A stretch of DNA of 48,013 nucleotides from Anaerolineae bacterium (lineage in GTDB: Bacteria; Chloroflexota; Anaerolineae; Aggregatilineales; Phototrophicaceae), in NCBI GenBank assembly GCA_012270545.1, contig JAAXID010000236.1, positions 1 through 48,013 of the forward strand, read 5' to 3'. The notes below the pieces were generated by a model that made no database searches, was not told the DNA's origin, and saw only the letters and a list, made by a program, of their open reading frames with translations. Of the stretch, positions 21,773 to 30,541 are shown piece by piece. The stretch's first letter is position 1. The number at the start of each line of letters is the position of its first letter. Position numbers and translations under genes: made by a program.

Positions 21773-23307
21773 TGTTGGATGATCGTCTGCTGCTCGGCAT
21801 CGACATCGGCACCTCCAGTTCAAAGGGCGTACTGGTTGACCTCGCTGGGCGCATCATCGCCGAGCACGCCCTGCCTCACAGCTTCGATATGCCGCAGCCC
21901 GGCTGGGCTGAGCAAGATGCCGATGAAATCTGGTGGAGCGACTTCTGCGCCATCTCGCGCGCCCTGATCGCCAAAGCGGCTATTGAACCGGGACGCATCG
22001 CCGCTGTCGCCGCCAGCGCCATCGCCCCGACCATGCTGCCTCTCGACGAGAACTTCCGTCCCCTGCGCCCCGCTATCCTCTACGGCATCGATACGCGCGC
22101 CGGCGAAGAGATCGCCGAAATGACCGCGACGCTGGGCGAAGACGCCATTTTCGAGCGAACTGGTCACCTGCTCTCGGCACAGTCGGTCGGGCCCAAGGCG
22201 CTCTGGTATCGAGCGCATCAGCCCGAGCTTTTCAACAAGACGCGCAAAATCGTCACCGCCGCAACTTATCTTGTCTTCAAGCTCAGCGATAACTTCGTCC
22301 TCGATAACTATGTCGCCCCCTATTTCACGCCCTTCTTCGATGTTCATCAGCTGGCCTGGCATAGAGACTGGGTCGAGACCATCTGCCCGCTCGAGTGGCT
22401 GCCGGAGACGCGCTGGTCGATCGAGCATGCTGGCGCGGTTACGGCGAAAGCGGCGGAAGAAACCGGCATCCCGCGCGGCACACCGGTCGCTGTCGGCACA
22501 GCCGACGCCCTCGCCGAAGCGATCGCCGCTGGCGCAGTCTCCAACGGCGACCTGATGGTGATGTACGGTACGACGCTCTTCCTGATTCAGACGACCGCGA
22601 AATATCGCCCACACCGCGACCTCTGGGCGTCGGTTCATCTCAGGCCGGGCGCGGCGATTCTGGCGGCCGGCATGGCCACCGCCGGCGCGCTGCTGACCTG
22701 GTTTCGCGATGAGCTGGCCGGCGATGAACGGGCGGCAGCCGCTGCAACGGGCGAGAACGCCTACACCCTGCTGGCGGAAGCCGCTGCGCAAACACCTCCG
22801 GGCAGCGCTGGTCTAAGCACGTTGCCCTACTTCAGTGGCGAGCGCACGCCGATCAACGATGTCCATGCCAAGGGACTCTTCTTCGGGCTGACGCTCAGCC
22901 ACAGCCGCGCGCATCTCTACCGCAGCTGCCTCGAGGGAATCGCCTTCGGTCTGCGCCACAACATCGAGGCGATGGGGGAGGCCGACGCCGTACCGACGCG
23001 CCTGGTCGCTATCGGCGGCGGGGCGCAAGACGCGCTTTGGCTGCAAATTTGCAGCGATGTGACGGGCCTGCCACAGGATGTGCCACAACAGACCATCGGC
23101 GCCGCCTATGGTGATGCCTACATCGCCGGTATGGCGGCCGGCATCTTCAGCGACTGGCGACCGCTGCGGGAAAGCTGGGTTCGGATCGCTCGGCGCATTC
23201 AGCCCAATCCAGAGGCGAAGGCGATATACGATGAACTGTATTCCACCTACCGCGATCTCTACCGCGACAACCGCCATCACATGCGCCAGCTCTCGCGCCT
23301 GACTTGA
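21772..23307 (+). CDS. FGGY-family carbohydrate kinase (xylulokinase-like)
   Basis: A 511-residue sugar kinase with the two actin-like ATPase domains of the FGGY family. N-terminal phosphate-binding motif 'LLGIDIGTSSSKGVLVDLAG' (6-25). Substrate-region Trp/Glu/Asp are in 'GWAEQDADEIWW'. The C-terminal domain has 'YFSGERTPINDVHAKGLFFG', 'RSCLEGIAFGLRHNIEAM' and the FGGY signature-like 'AIGGGAQDALWLQICSDVTG'. It overlaps the oxidoreductase stop by one base. It ends the operon and would phosphorylate the imported or oxidised sugar. The xylulokinase subgroup is most likely, but the exact substrate is uncertain. Confidence 0.92.
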   Translation: MLDDRLLLGIDIGTSSSKGVLVDLAGRIIAEHALPHSFDMPQPGWAEQDADEIWWSDFCAISRALIAKAAIEPGRIAAVAASAIAPTMLPLDENFRPLRPAILYGIDTRAGEEIAEMTATLGEDAIFERTGHLLSAQSVGPKALWYRAHQPELFNKTRKIVTAATYLVFKLSDNFVLDNYVAPYFTPFFDVHQLAWHRDWVETICPLEWLPETRWSIEHAGAVTAKAAEETGIPRGTPVAVGTADALAEAIAAGAVSNGDLMVMYGTTLFLIQTTAKYRPHRDLWASVHLRPGAAILAAGMATAGALLTWFRDELAGDERAAAAATGENAYTLLAEAAAQTPPGSAGLSTLPYFSGERTPINDVHAKGLFFGLTLSHSRAHLYRSCLEGIAFGLRHNIEAMGEADAVPTRLVAIGGGAQDALWLQICSDVTGLPQDVPQQTIGAAYGDAYIAGMAAGIFSDWRPLRESWVRIARRIQPNPEAKAIYDELYSTYRDLYRDNRHHMRQLSRLT

Positions 23308-23385
23308 ACGACAGAGATACTTCCTGTAGGCTATTATTTCGGCTGAGATGTTTGTGAATACGTATAAGCATTAAAGGAGCGCTAT

Positions 23386-23745
23386 ATGGCGAGCAAGAAA
23401 GCCAAAAAGGACGCCGACAATCTGGCCGCGGTCCTCGAAAAGATCCCCCAGATGTTTAAAGAGCAAACAGCCATTGGCGAGCGTCTGCATGACATCATCA
23501 TGGAGACGAATCCCACTCTCAAGCCGCGGCTATGGTATGGCATGCCCGGCTATGCCCTGCGAGGTCCAGTTCTTGTCTTCATCCGCATGGATGACTATGT
23601 CACCTTCGGCCTCACCGAAAAGGCGAACCTGCCCATCGACGAGAACGCGCCGGATAAGCTCATCCCCAACGCCTGGTTCTTGACCGAGCTGGACGAAGCG
23701 ACCGAAGCCCGCATTGGCGAGATTGTGCGTGTGGCGACGGGCTAA
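23386..23745 (+). CDS. DUF1801/YdhG-like small protein
   Basis: A 119-residue protein matching the DUF1801 (YdhG/iron-chaperone-like) family: 'PTLKPRLWYGMPGYALRG', 'LVFIRMDDYVTFGLTEKANL' and a Lys/Ala-rich N-terminus. Function in the family is poorly defined. AAAGGAG lies about 9 nt before the ATG at 23386. It stands alone downstream of the sugar operon. Confidence 0.85.
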   Translation: MASKKAKKDADNLAAVLEKIPQMFKEQTAIGERLHDIIMETNPTLKPRLWYGMPGYALRGPVLVFIRMDDYVTFGLTEKANLPIDENAPDKLIPNAWFLTELDEATEARIGEIVRVATG

Positions 23746-23836
23746 CTGCTGCCCTCCTCATTTCGAAAGCGGCAATAGACATTCCCCCGCTTCTGCGCGA
23801 CAATGGCTCGCGTCCTTGTGTCAGCCAGGAGAGGCC

Positions 23837-24676
23837 ATGCCCTACGAAGCCAATATGTACGACTCGCACATGCATACCCCGCTCTGCAAGCACGCCCGCG
23901 GACCGCTCAGCGCCTACGCCGAGCGAGCCGAGCGCCTTGGCTTGCGCGGCATCACCTTCACCTGCCACAGCCCTATGCCGGACGGCTGGGATTCAGCTTT
24001 GCGCATGTCGCTGCCGCAGCTGCCGCAATATGTTGAAATGGTCGAGCAGACGCGCGCCGAATTCGCCGGACGAGTCGATGTGCGCCTGGGTATGGAAAGC
24101 GATTATTTCCCCGGAATGGAAGCCTGGATCGAAGAACTGCATGGCAGAGCCGACTTCAGCTATATCCTGGGTTCGGTCCATGCGCTGACCAAGGAGTACA
24201 AGGCAAAATACCTGAACGGCTCAACGCGACTGGAATACGAGAAGAGCTACTTCGAGAACCTGGCGAACGCGGCCGAGACGGGCCTCTACGACTGCCTCAG
24301 CCATCCCGATATCGTCAAGATCGCGCATCCCAAACAATACGATGTCGCCGACCACATGGATACCATCCGGCGCGCGCTGGATCGCATCGCGGCGACCGGC
24401 ATCGCCATGGAACTCAATACCAGCGGCCTCAACAAAGCCTATCCCGAGATGAACCCGGGGGCGGAAATGCTCGCGGAGATGGCGCTGCGGGGGATTCCGG
24501 TCGTGATTGGCTCGGATTCGCACGACGCCCATCGCGTCGGCGCCGACTTCGACAAAGCGCTCGCCCAATTGCAGAATGCCGGCTACCAGCGCGTCAGCTA
24601 CTTCCTCAACCGCGAACGCTATGAATTGGCGCTAAGCGCGGTGTTTCTGGCGGACCTGCAGCCGCGCTTGGTGTAA
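23837..24676 (+). CDS. PHP-family histidinol-phosphatase-like phosphoesterase
   Basis: A 279-residue metal-dependent phosphoesterase. PHP motifs are 'YDSHMHTPLCKHARG' (motif I), 'GITFTCHSPMP' (motif II), 'FSYILGSVHAL' (motif III), and His/Asp ligands in 'DCLSHPDIVKI' and 'IPVVIGSDSHDAHRVG'. This arrangement fits HisK-type histidinol phosphatases, the last phosphatase of histidine synthesis; no other his genes are here, so other phosphate esters are possible. ATG 23837 was chosen because AGGAGAGG lies just upstream, although the frame is open earlier. Confidence 0.88.
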   Translation: MPYEANMYDSHMHTPLCKHARGPLSAYAERAERLGLRGITFTCHSPMPDGWDSALRMSLPQLPQYVEMVEQTRAEFAGRVDVRLGMESDYFPGMEAWIEELHGRADFSYILGSVHALTKEYKAKYLNGSTRLEYEKSYFENLANAAETGLYDCLSHPDIVKIAHPKQYDVADHMDTIRRALDRIAATGIAMELNTSGLNKAYPEMNPGAEMLAEMALRGIPVVIGSDSHDAHRVGADFDKALAQLQNAGYQRVSYFLNRERYELALSAVFLADLQPRLV

Positions 24677-24685
24677 TTCCACTTC

Positions 24686-26008
24686 TCAGTTATCGGACGC
24701 CCCAACGTACCAGTCATCGCGATTAAGCGGCAGGAACCCGCTCGCGCCTCTGCCGTCCACCGTCTTGTAAAGCAGCGCCTGGTGAATCGAGTTGTAGCCC
24801 GATTCGAAGACCCAGCGCGCCCCCGCCAGGTATATCCGCCAGCGTCGATAGCCGACCGGTCCCAGCATATCCAGAATCGTCTCTTGCTGCGCCTCAAAAC
24901 GTTTGAGCCAATTCTTCAGCGTCAGGGCGTAATGCTCGCGTAGGCTCTCCACATCGCGCACTTCAAAGCCGGCCTTCGCCGCCACATCCAGCACGTAGGC
25001 GATATGCTGGCTGTCCCCATCGGGGAAGATGTATTGCTGCACGAAGGAGTCTTTCGCCTGATATTGCGGCACTTTCGGCGCCTGGAACAAAGTGATGCCG
25101 TGATTCAGAAAGACGCCGCCGTGTTTCAATAGGCGGTAGGCTTTCTCAAAATAGATCGCTAGATTTTCCCGCCCGACATGCTCGACCATGCCGACGCTGA
25201 CGATCTTGTCGAAGGGCTGGCTCTCATCGACGTTGCGATAATCCAGCAGCTCCGCCCGGCAGCGAGCGGACAGGCCCGCCGCTTCAATGCGTTCTTTCGC
25301 CAGCGCCAGCTGCTTCTCGCTGAGCGTGATGCCCAGCGCCTCCACGCCATAGCATTCGGCCGCGTGCATGATCAGCGCGCCCCAGCCACAGCCGATATCC
25401 AGCAGACGATCGCCCGGCTCCAGCCGCAGCTTGCGACAGATGTAATCCAACTTGCGGCTCTGCGCTGTATCAATGCTCTCAGCCGGATCTTTGAAGTAGG
25501 CGCAGGAATAGACCATCTTCTCATCGAGCCAGAGCTGATAAAACTCGTTTGATACATCGTAGTGATACTGTATAGCCTGCATATCCCGCTTGACCGAGTG
25601 CTTCGTTCCCGAGAGATGCGCTATCTGATTATTGCTTCCGGGATCGCGCGAGGGCAGGCGCAGCAGCTTGGGCGCGAAACGCAGCGTATCCGACCAGCTC
25701 CAGCCCTCCCAGAGATAACGCGCCAGATCTATCGCCGCGTACAATTCGCCTTCGATCTCAAAATCGCCGAACATATAGGCCTCGCCCAGCTTGCGTTCGG
25801 TCGGCGGAAAGAACATGCGGCGCAGCGCCGACGGTCCATTGAGCGCGATGGTGAAGCTGGCGGTCGTCGCGTTGCGCGGTGCCCATACGGTGCCGTCCCA
25901 CAACCGAATGGCGAAATCGCGACCGGGATAATTCTCAAACACAGCCGTCAGCAGATCCAGCGTATTGGCCACATGGCTATCACGCGTCATGACTTGTGCC
26001 TCAACCAC
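24686..26008 (-). CDS. cfa: Cyclopropane-fatty-acyl-phospholipid synthase
   Basis: A 440-residue SAM-dependent enzyme adding a methylene bridge across the double bond of unsaturated acyl chains in membrane phospholipids. The N-terminal lipid-binding domain (about 1-130) precedes the methyltransferase fold with motif I 'RLLDIGCGWGALIMHAAE', then 'GITLSEKQLALAKERI' and 'DKIVSVGMVEHVGRENL'. 'VSNEFYQLWLDEKMVYSCAY' is the family's signature entry to the active site. GTG 26008 is preferred as start because AGGAGG lies 6 nt upstream; an in-frame ATG is at 25990. It diverges from the LuxR-type regulator. Confidence 0.93.
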   Translation of the reverse strand: MVEAQVMTRDSHVANTLDLLTAVFENYPGRDFAIRLWDGTVWAPRNATTASFTIALNGPSALRRMFFPPTERKLGEAYMFGDFEIEGELYAAIDLARYLWEGWSWSDTLRFAPKLLRLPSRDPGSNNQIAHLSGTKHSVKRDMQAIQYHYDVSNEFYQLWLDEKMVYSCAYFKDPAESIDTAQSRKLDYICRKLRLEPGDRLLDIGCGWGALIMHAAECYGVEALGITLSEKQLALAKERIEAAGLSARCRAELLDYRNVDESQPFDKIVSVGMVEHVGRENLAIYFEKAYRLLKHGGVFLNHGITLFQAPKVPQYQAKDSFVQQYIFPDGDSQHIAYVLDVAAKAGFEVRDVESLREHYALTLKNWLKRFEAQQETILDMLGPVGYRRWRIYLAGARWVFESGYNSIHQALLYKTVDGRGASGFLPLNRDDWYVGASDN

Positions 26009-26231
26009 AACGAACCTCCTCTATTCACATTGCCGCGGGAGGGGCTCGGCATGCGAATGACGAACAGAATCAATTCGGCGCACATTATAACAAGACTGAC
26101 ACCGAAGTGCGAAACCCCGCGTATATTGTTGTATCGGCTGGCGCCGCCAGTCCAGACGGACTCGGCATGCCGCCGCGGGAGTCCGGTCAAACCGAACCTT
26201 TACCCCCAGCCACGCAGGGTTATCGCCGGAA

Positions 26232-26888
26232 ATGTCAACGCTAGCGAACGCTGATGCAGAAGCGCAATTGCTCATCGTCGCCGCGAGCCCCTTGAGCCGC
26301 GCCGGCTTGACCGCCTTGCTAGAAGAGCGCGGCTGCTTCGTGCGAGGGCAGGTCGATGGTGAGGCTCTGGAGCGAGACATTGACCGCCTGGAACCAGATA
26401 TTCTGGTCATTGATTTCGGCTGGGAGACCGGCGTCATGCGCGCGCGGCTGGCTCGGATCGATAAGGATATCCCCGTCCTGGCCTTAATTGTTGAAGACGA
26501 TGAGGCATCGTTGGCGTCGTTGCTGGGGGTACTGCGCGCCTTCCCGCGTTTTGCCCTGCTCCTGAGCGACAGCGATCCCGACGCCATTGTCGCCGCGCTC
26601 GCCGCGCTCGAGCAAGGGCTGACCGCCATCGATCCACGTTTGACGGACATGCTGGGTTCGGCGGCGCGGGGCGATTATCCGCCGCCATCCGATGCCTTGA
26701 CGGCGCGTGAAAATGAAGTGCTGCAACTGCTGGCGCGCGGGCTTACCAACCGCGCCATCGCCCAGGAGCTGGGCATCACCCAACACACGGTCAAGTTTCA
26801 CGTCAACGCGATCATGAGCAAGCTTCATGCCCAAAGCCGCACCGAAGCGGTCGTCCGCGCCACTCAGTTGGGCCTGATCGTCCTCTAG
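26232..26888 (+). CDS. LuxR/NarL-type regulator with degenerate receiver
   Basis: A 218-residue transcription factor. Residues about 12-125 resemble a receiver domain, with a candidate Asp in 'DILVIDFGWETG'. The acidic pocket ('LLIVAASPLSR') and the conserved Thr and Lys are lost, so phosphorylation control is doubtful. The C-terminal LuxR helix-turn-helix is intact (about 150-212: 'LTARENEVLQLLARGLTNRA', 'GITQHTVKFHVNAIMSKL', 'SRTEAVVRATQLGLI'). It diverges from cfa, 223 bp apart, so it might regulate membrane-lipid genes; this is inference only. Confidence 0.88.
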   Translation: MSTLANADAEAQLLIVAASPLSRAGLTALLEERGCFVRGQVDGEALERDIDRLEPDILVIDFGWETGVMRARLARIDKDIPVLALIVEDDEASLASLLGVLRAFPRFALLLSDSDPDAIVAALAALEQGLTAIDPRLTDMLGSAARGDYPPPSDALTARENEVLQLLARGLTNRAIAQELGITQHTVKFHVNAIMSKLHAQSRTEAVVRATQLGLIVL

Positions 26889-27018
26889 ACAGGTGGCGTC
26901 TCGCGGGATAGTTTTATAGGCTGACAGATTAACATTTGCGTGAGAGGAACGAGTTTCATTTTTGGTGTGAACACGGGGATTCTTTTTGCTGCCGCCGAAC
27001 GGCTGGGGGGATAAACGC

Positions 27019-28038
27019 ATGAAGGCGCTAATCACCGGCGCCACCGGCTTCGTCGGCTCGCATCTGACGCGCCTGCTCATCGAGCATGGCTACCGCGCGC
27101 GCGTCCTCTACCGCTCCGAGAAAAAACTCGGCATCCTGGCTGGTCTGGAATTCGAAGCCTTCGCCGGTGACCTGTCCGACATCGCCCTGCTGGAGAAAGC
27201 CTGCGCCGATTGCGATGTGGTCTTTCATGTCGCCGCCAAAGCCGATTACTGGAAAGACGACGACCGCGACGCCCTCTGGCGCATCAATGTGGACGGGACG
27301 CGCAATCTGCTTTCCGCCGCGCAATCGGCTCGCGTCCGCCGCGTCATTTTCACCAGCAGCGCCTCGACCATTGGCATCCGCCCCGGCGCCGAACGGGCCG
27401 CTGAAAGCGACGCCTTTAATCTGCCACCGGAGCGCTTCTGGTACGCCTGGAGCAAGGTCAAAGCGGAAGAAGTCGTCGCCGAGTTTGTTGCCGACGGCAT
27501 GGATGTGGTGACCCTCAATCCGACAGTCATCATCGGACCAGGCGACCTCAATGCCATCTCCGGCAGCTTCATCATCGAGACGGCGCGCTGGCAGTGGCTG
27601 GTGCCGATGTCTTCCGGCGGGCTGGCAGTCATTGATGCGCGCGATGTGGCGCGCGCGCATTTGGCAGCGGTCGAGCGGGGACGAAGCGGCGAACGCTATA
27701 TTCTCAACAGCGCCAATCTTTCTTATCGCGAGTGGTTTCGAATGATCGCCCGGGCCTGCGACGTACGCGCGCCGGCGTTCTCCACGCCGGATTGGCTGCT
27801 GGAGCCGACCGCCCGATTCATTGAGCTGCTGCGCGCGCTCGGATTGCAGACGCCCATGGACGCCAATCAGACGCGGCTCGGCGGCGCCCACGTCTACTTC
27901 GACGGCGGCAAGGCTCAGCGCGAACTCTGCGCCCCGCGCATCGATATCGCGACCAGCTTGCAGGATACCTTCGCCTGGTATGAAGCGAAGGGCTATATCA
28001 AGCGCGATTTGCTGACGCGTCTCATCGGCTTGATTTAG
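27019..28038 (+). CDS. NAD-dependent epimerase/dehydratase (HpnA/dihydroflavonol-reductase-like)
   Basis: A 339-residue extended short-chain dehydrogenase. The N-terminal 'MKALITGATGFVGSHLTRLL' has the GxxGxxG cofactor loop. 'DVVFHVAAKADYW' and 'NVDGTRNLL' follow. Catalytic Ser lies in 'IFTSSASTIG' and Tyr-x3-Lys in 'FWYAWSKVKAEEV'. The pattern resembles hopanoid-associated epimerase HpnA and dihydroflavonol-4-reductases. The substrate is unknown; no hopanoid genes are adjacent. ATG 27019 is chosen (GGGGGG upstream), not the earlier in-frame start at 26986. Confidence 0.88.
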   Translation: MKALITGATGFVGSHLTRLLIEHGYRARVLYRSEKKLGILAGLEFEAFAGDLSDIALLEKACADCDVVFHVAAKADYWKDDDRDALWRINVDGTRNLLSAAQSARVRRVIFTSSASTIGIRPGAERAAESDAFNLPPERFWYAWSKVKAEEVVAEFVADGMDVVTLNPTVIIGPGDLNAISGSFIIETARWQWLVPMSSGGLAVIDARDVARAHLAAVERGRSGERYILNSANLSYREWFRMIARACDVRAPAFSTPDWLLEPTARFIELLRALGLQTPMDANQTRLGGAHVYFDGGKAQRELCAPRIDIATSLQDTFAWYEAKGYIKRDLLTRLIGLI

Positions 28039-28056
28039 CTGCATATTGACGATATC

Positions 28057-28272
28057 GTAAGGCTTGATTGGTATTAGCTGTCTGGCGCCATCTGTGCCCA
28101 TTGCTCCTGTTAAGCGCTGTCCGCATGGCGTTTTTCCGACCCAAACTGCCTGTTCGCGCGCCTTTAACTCCCCTTCCCTAGCTCGCTGGGTCGCGTAGAC
28201 ATAGACCTTCGGGAAGGGGCCGGAGATTGGGTAGAATTTCGGTATACAAATCGTCGTAGCGGACAAGCCTTA
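28057..28272. repeat. Repeat C: MITE-like element with terminal inverted repeats
   Basis: About 216 bp bounded by GTAAGGCTTG (28057-28066) and its inverse CAAGCCTTA (28264-28272). It carries an internal stem CCCCTTCCC (28170-28178) with GGGAAGGGG (28211-28219). A truncated inverted copy lies at 46335-46487, matching through GTGCCCA, TTGCTCCTGT, AACTCCCCTTCCCTAGCTCG and GTAGAATTTCGG. No ORF is supported. Together with 28272-28418 it fills the 415-bp gap between the epimerase and DinB genes. Confidence 0.65.
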
Positions 28273-28418
28273 TAGGGGCAATCCTCGGGGCGCGCAGACA
28301 CTGCCCAACGATCGCCCGAAGCCTGTATTTGCCATGCGGGCGACTCACAGAGTTGCCCCTACATCTAGGTTTATCTTAGACAGGATTATTGGTTGCCATA
28401 TCCACAATTCACCACTCC
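28272..28418. repeat. Dispersed repeats A and B next to repeat C
   Basis: 28273-28362 has repeat-A motifs at both ends (ATAGGGGCAATCC; GCGACTCACAGAGTTGCCCC region). 28355-28418 is repeat B, 56/64 identical to 13761-13824. The last bases GGATTATTG, CACAATTCACCACTCC recur in inverted, shortened form near 46290-46310. Confidence 0.65.
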
Positions 28419-28453
28419 CTGATGATGCCGATGGGGGGGCAGGTCATCAGTCG

Positions 28454-28957
28454 CTAGTGCGGACGATAGGGCAGGTCATCCATGTCGCCGACGAATTCCG
28501 GCAGATTGCGCTGCTCCAGCATCTGGCGGATGGCGTGCGATTCACCCAGATGGTACCAGTAGTGATAGATGACGCGCTGCAGCATCGTGCCGATTGATTC
28601 TTCCAGCGCCTCGCCCTTCCATTGGAAATGCTCCTGTAGCTTTTCCGTGGTCAGCGTATCCAGGAAGACGTCCGCGTTCGCCGTCACCTCGCGCCAGGCC
28701 GCCCACATATCGTCCAGCTTCGGCGTCGACGGCGGACAGCCGAAAGCGCAGATCTTGCGCAGCTCCGGCTGAATGACCTTTCCCTGACCGAGAAAGACGA
28801 AGGTTCGATTTTCGTGATCGGCCAGATGCCCGATCGTCCAACTGATGCAATTCATCTGCCCGTGCCGCACGTAAGCATCTTGCAAGCTCAAGCCTTCCAG
28901 GCAGCGCAGAAATTCGCCGCGCGTGAAGCGAAGCTGCTCCACCATCGGATGTGCCAT
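28454..28957 (-). CDS. DinB-superfamily protein
   Basis: A 167-residue four-helix-bundle protein. The metal-binding histidine pattern of the DinB/YfiT family is visible ('SWTIGHLADHENR' and 'IYHYWYHLGESHAIRQML'). The family includes thiol-dependent transferases and proteins of unknown function. ATG 28957 ('MAHPMVEQL') is preferred because GGGAG lies a few nt upstream; the frame is open to 29026. A long opposite-strand ORF across it is a GC-rich shadow. Confidence 0.85.
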   Translation of the reverse strand: MAHPMVEQLRFTRGEFLRCLEGLSLQDAYVRHGQMNCISWTIGHLADHENRTFVFLGQGKVIQPELRKICAFGCPPSTPKLDDMWAAWREVTANADVFLDTLTTEKLQEHFQWKGEALEESIGTMLQRVIYHYWYHLGESHAIRQMLEQRNLPEFVGDMDDLPYRPH

Positions 28958-29057
28958 CGGTCGCTCCCTTCCGAATCGCTCTAATGACTTCGGTTGAGAT
29001 GATAATCGGTGGTCGCTCTTATTCAAGCGGGACTTGGTGCTGCAACACTTGCTCTAT

Positions 29058-30431
29058 TCAGCAGCAGCGTTCCGCTTGCGTATGCAGCATGACCGATCCG
29101 CCATCCGCGACAGGTATAGCGTCGATAGCGAGCAGAGCGGGTTGCGCTGCTTCCGCCGGCGCGCAACAAAGGCCCAGGTCGGCGAATTCCGTGCTGCAAA
29201 CGCCCGTCTCCGGCAGGTTCAGCCGCACATCGCGCGCTGCTTCCCAATCGCCGCAGAGCGCTGCTACCACCGAGCGAACCTGCTCGTAACCGGTCGCCAC
29301 CAGGAAGGTCGGCGCTCTGCCGTAGCTCTTCATGCCGACGATGTAGAAATCCACCTCCGGCTGACGCAGCTCGGCTTCGCCATGCGGCCGCACCGTGCCG
29401 CAGCTATGCAGATTGGGGTCGATCAGCGGCGCCAGAACGCGCGTGGCTTCGACAGCGGGATCAAGGTCCAGCCGCAATTCACGCAGCATCTCCAGCTCCG
29501 GTCGCGCGCCGGCGCAGACGATGACTTCGTCGGCGTAATAGCCTTGCGCGTCGCCATTCGTGTCGCCCCGAACGCACAGCCCCTCGTCCGTCGCCGCCAC
29601 TTCCTCGATGGAGAAGGGCGCCAGAACTTGCAGCGCGCCCGCTTCAACCGCCGCCTTGATGCGCATGCCCAGTTGACCGCGCGCCGGCAAGGCATCGTCC
29701 TCGCCACCGCCGTAGACCTTGCGCAGGTTGTCGCCGCGCATGACCCAAATAACTTCCGTCTGCGGCTGCTCATCTTTCAAGGTGATCAAATCCAGCAGCG
29801 CGTTGATCGCCGAGTGCCCGCTGCCGACGACCATCACACGCCGGCCCGCGTAGCGTTGGCGCTCGCTTCCAAGCACATCAGGAATGCCATAGCCCAGTCG
29901 GCCGCGCAAGCCCGCTTCGCCGATTGCCGGTGTGCCATTCGCGCCCAGCGGATTCAGCTTGTGCCAGGTGCCGGAGGCGTCAATCACGGCGCGCGCTTCA
30001 ACGAGCTCCTCGCGCCCGACCTCGCTGACCACATGCAGCTGAAAAGGCGCGCTCTCGCGACCGGCACCTTTGACCTTGTCGTGATTGCGCCGGCTGACAT
30101 TGACGACCCGGGCGCCCGTGCGAATCACAGCGCGCATCGCCGGCACTTCCGCCAGGGGCTGCAAATAGCGCTCGACCAACTCGGCGCCAGTCGGCAATTC
30201 AGCGGCCGGCGGCATCCGCCAGCCCGCGCTTTCCAGCAACCGAACGCTCGCTGAATCCACGTTGAACTTCCAAGGCGAAAACATGCGCACATGGCCCCAG
30301 TCGAGCACATTCGCGCCCACGCTTGCGCCCGCTTCAAAGAGGATGGGAACTTCGCCACGCTCGAGCAAATGCGCCGCCGCTGCCAAACCGACCGGTCCGC
30401 CGCCGATGATTGCGACAGGTAGTTGATTCAT
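29058..30431 (-). CDS. FAD-dependent oxidoreductase (flavin monooxygenase-like)
   Basis: A 457-residue flavoprotein. The FAD dinucleotide fold opens the protein ('VAIIGGGPVGLAAAAHLLER', 4-23). A second GxGxxx nucleotide motif ('RRVMVVGSGHSAINALLDLI', about 195-214) should bind NAD(P)H, and 'EVIVCAGARPELEML' is the ATG-like motif near the FAD ribose. This two-fold arrangement fits flavin-containing monooxygenase or thioredoxin-reductase-like enzymes. The substrate is unknown. A GGGAGCG purine tract precedes ATG 30431. It lies 111 bp downstream of the antiporter stop, on the same strand. Confidence 0.87.
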   Translation of the reverse strand: MNQLPVAIIGGGPVGLAAAAHLLERGEVPILFEAGASVGANVLDWGHVRMFSPWKFNVDSASVRLLESAGWRMPPAAELPTGAELVERYLQPLAEVPAMRAVIRTGARVVNVSRRNHDKVKGAGRESAPFQLHVVSEVGREELVEARAVIDASGTWHKLNPLGANGTPAIGEAGLRGRLGYGIPDVLGSERQRYAGRRVMVVGSGHSAINALLDLITLKDEQPQTEVIWVMRGDNLRKVYGGGEDDALPARGQLGMRIKAAVEAGALQVLAPFSIEEVAATDEGLCVRGDTNGDAQGYYADEVIVCAGARPELEMLRELRLDLDPAVEATRVLAPLIDPNLHSCGTVRPHGEAELRQPEVDFYIVGMKSYGRAPTFLVATGYEQVRSVVAALCGDWEAARDVRLNLPETGVCSTEFADLGLCCAPAEAAQPALLAIDAIPVADGGSVMLHTQAERCC

Positions 30432-30541
30432 TATCGCTCCCTTGAACAGCTCATGTGATTGACGAAGTCTGTGAAGCGTATGATGGAGTTTGTAGCGCGC
30501 TTCTTACTTCTCAACAATCTTCGTCCGCAGCATAGCGCCGC

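Noticed and set aside
27028-28266. 412-codon minus-strand ORF opposite the epimerase
   Set aside because: Composition is shadow-like. The plus-strand protein has intact cofactor and catalytic motifs, and the ORF runs into repeat C.
29034-30254. 406-codon plus-strand ORF opposite the flavoprotein gene
   Set aside because: It lacks any family motif, is His/Arg/Gln-rich as expected for a GC-rich shadow, and the minus strand encodes a clear two-Rossmann flavoprotein.
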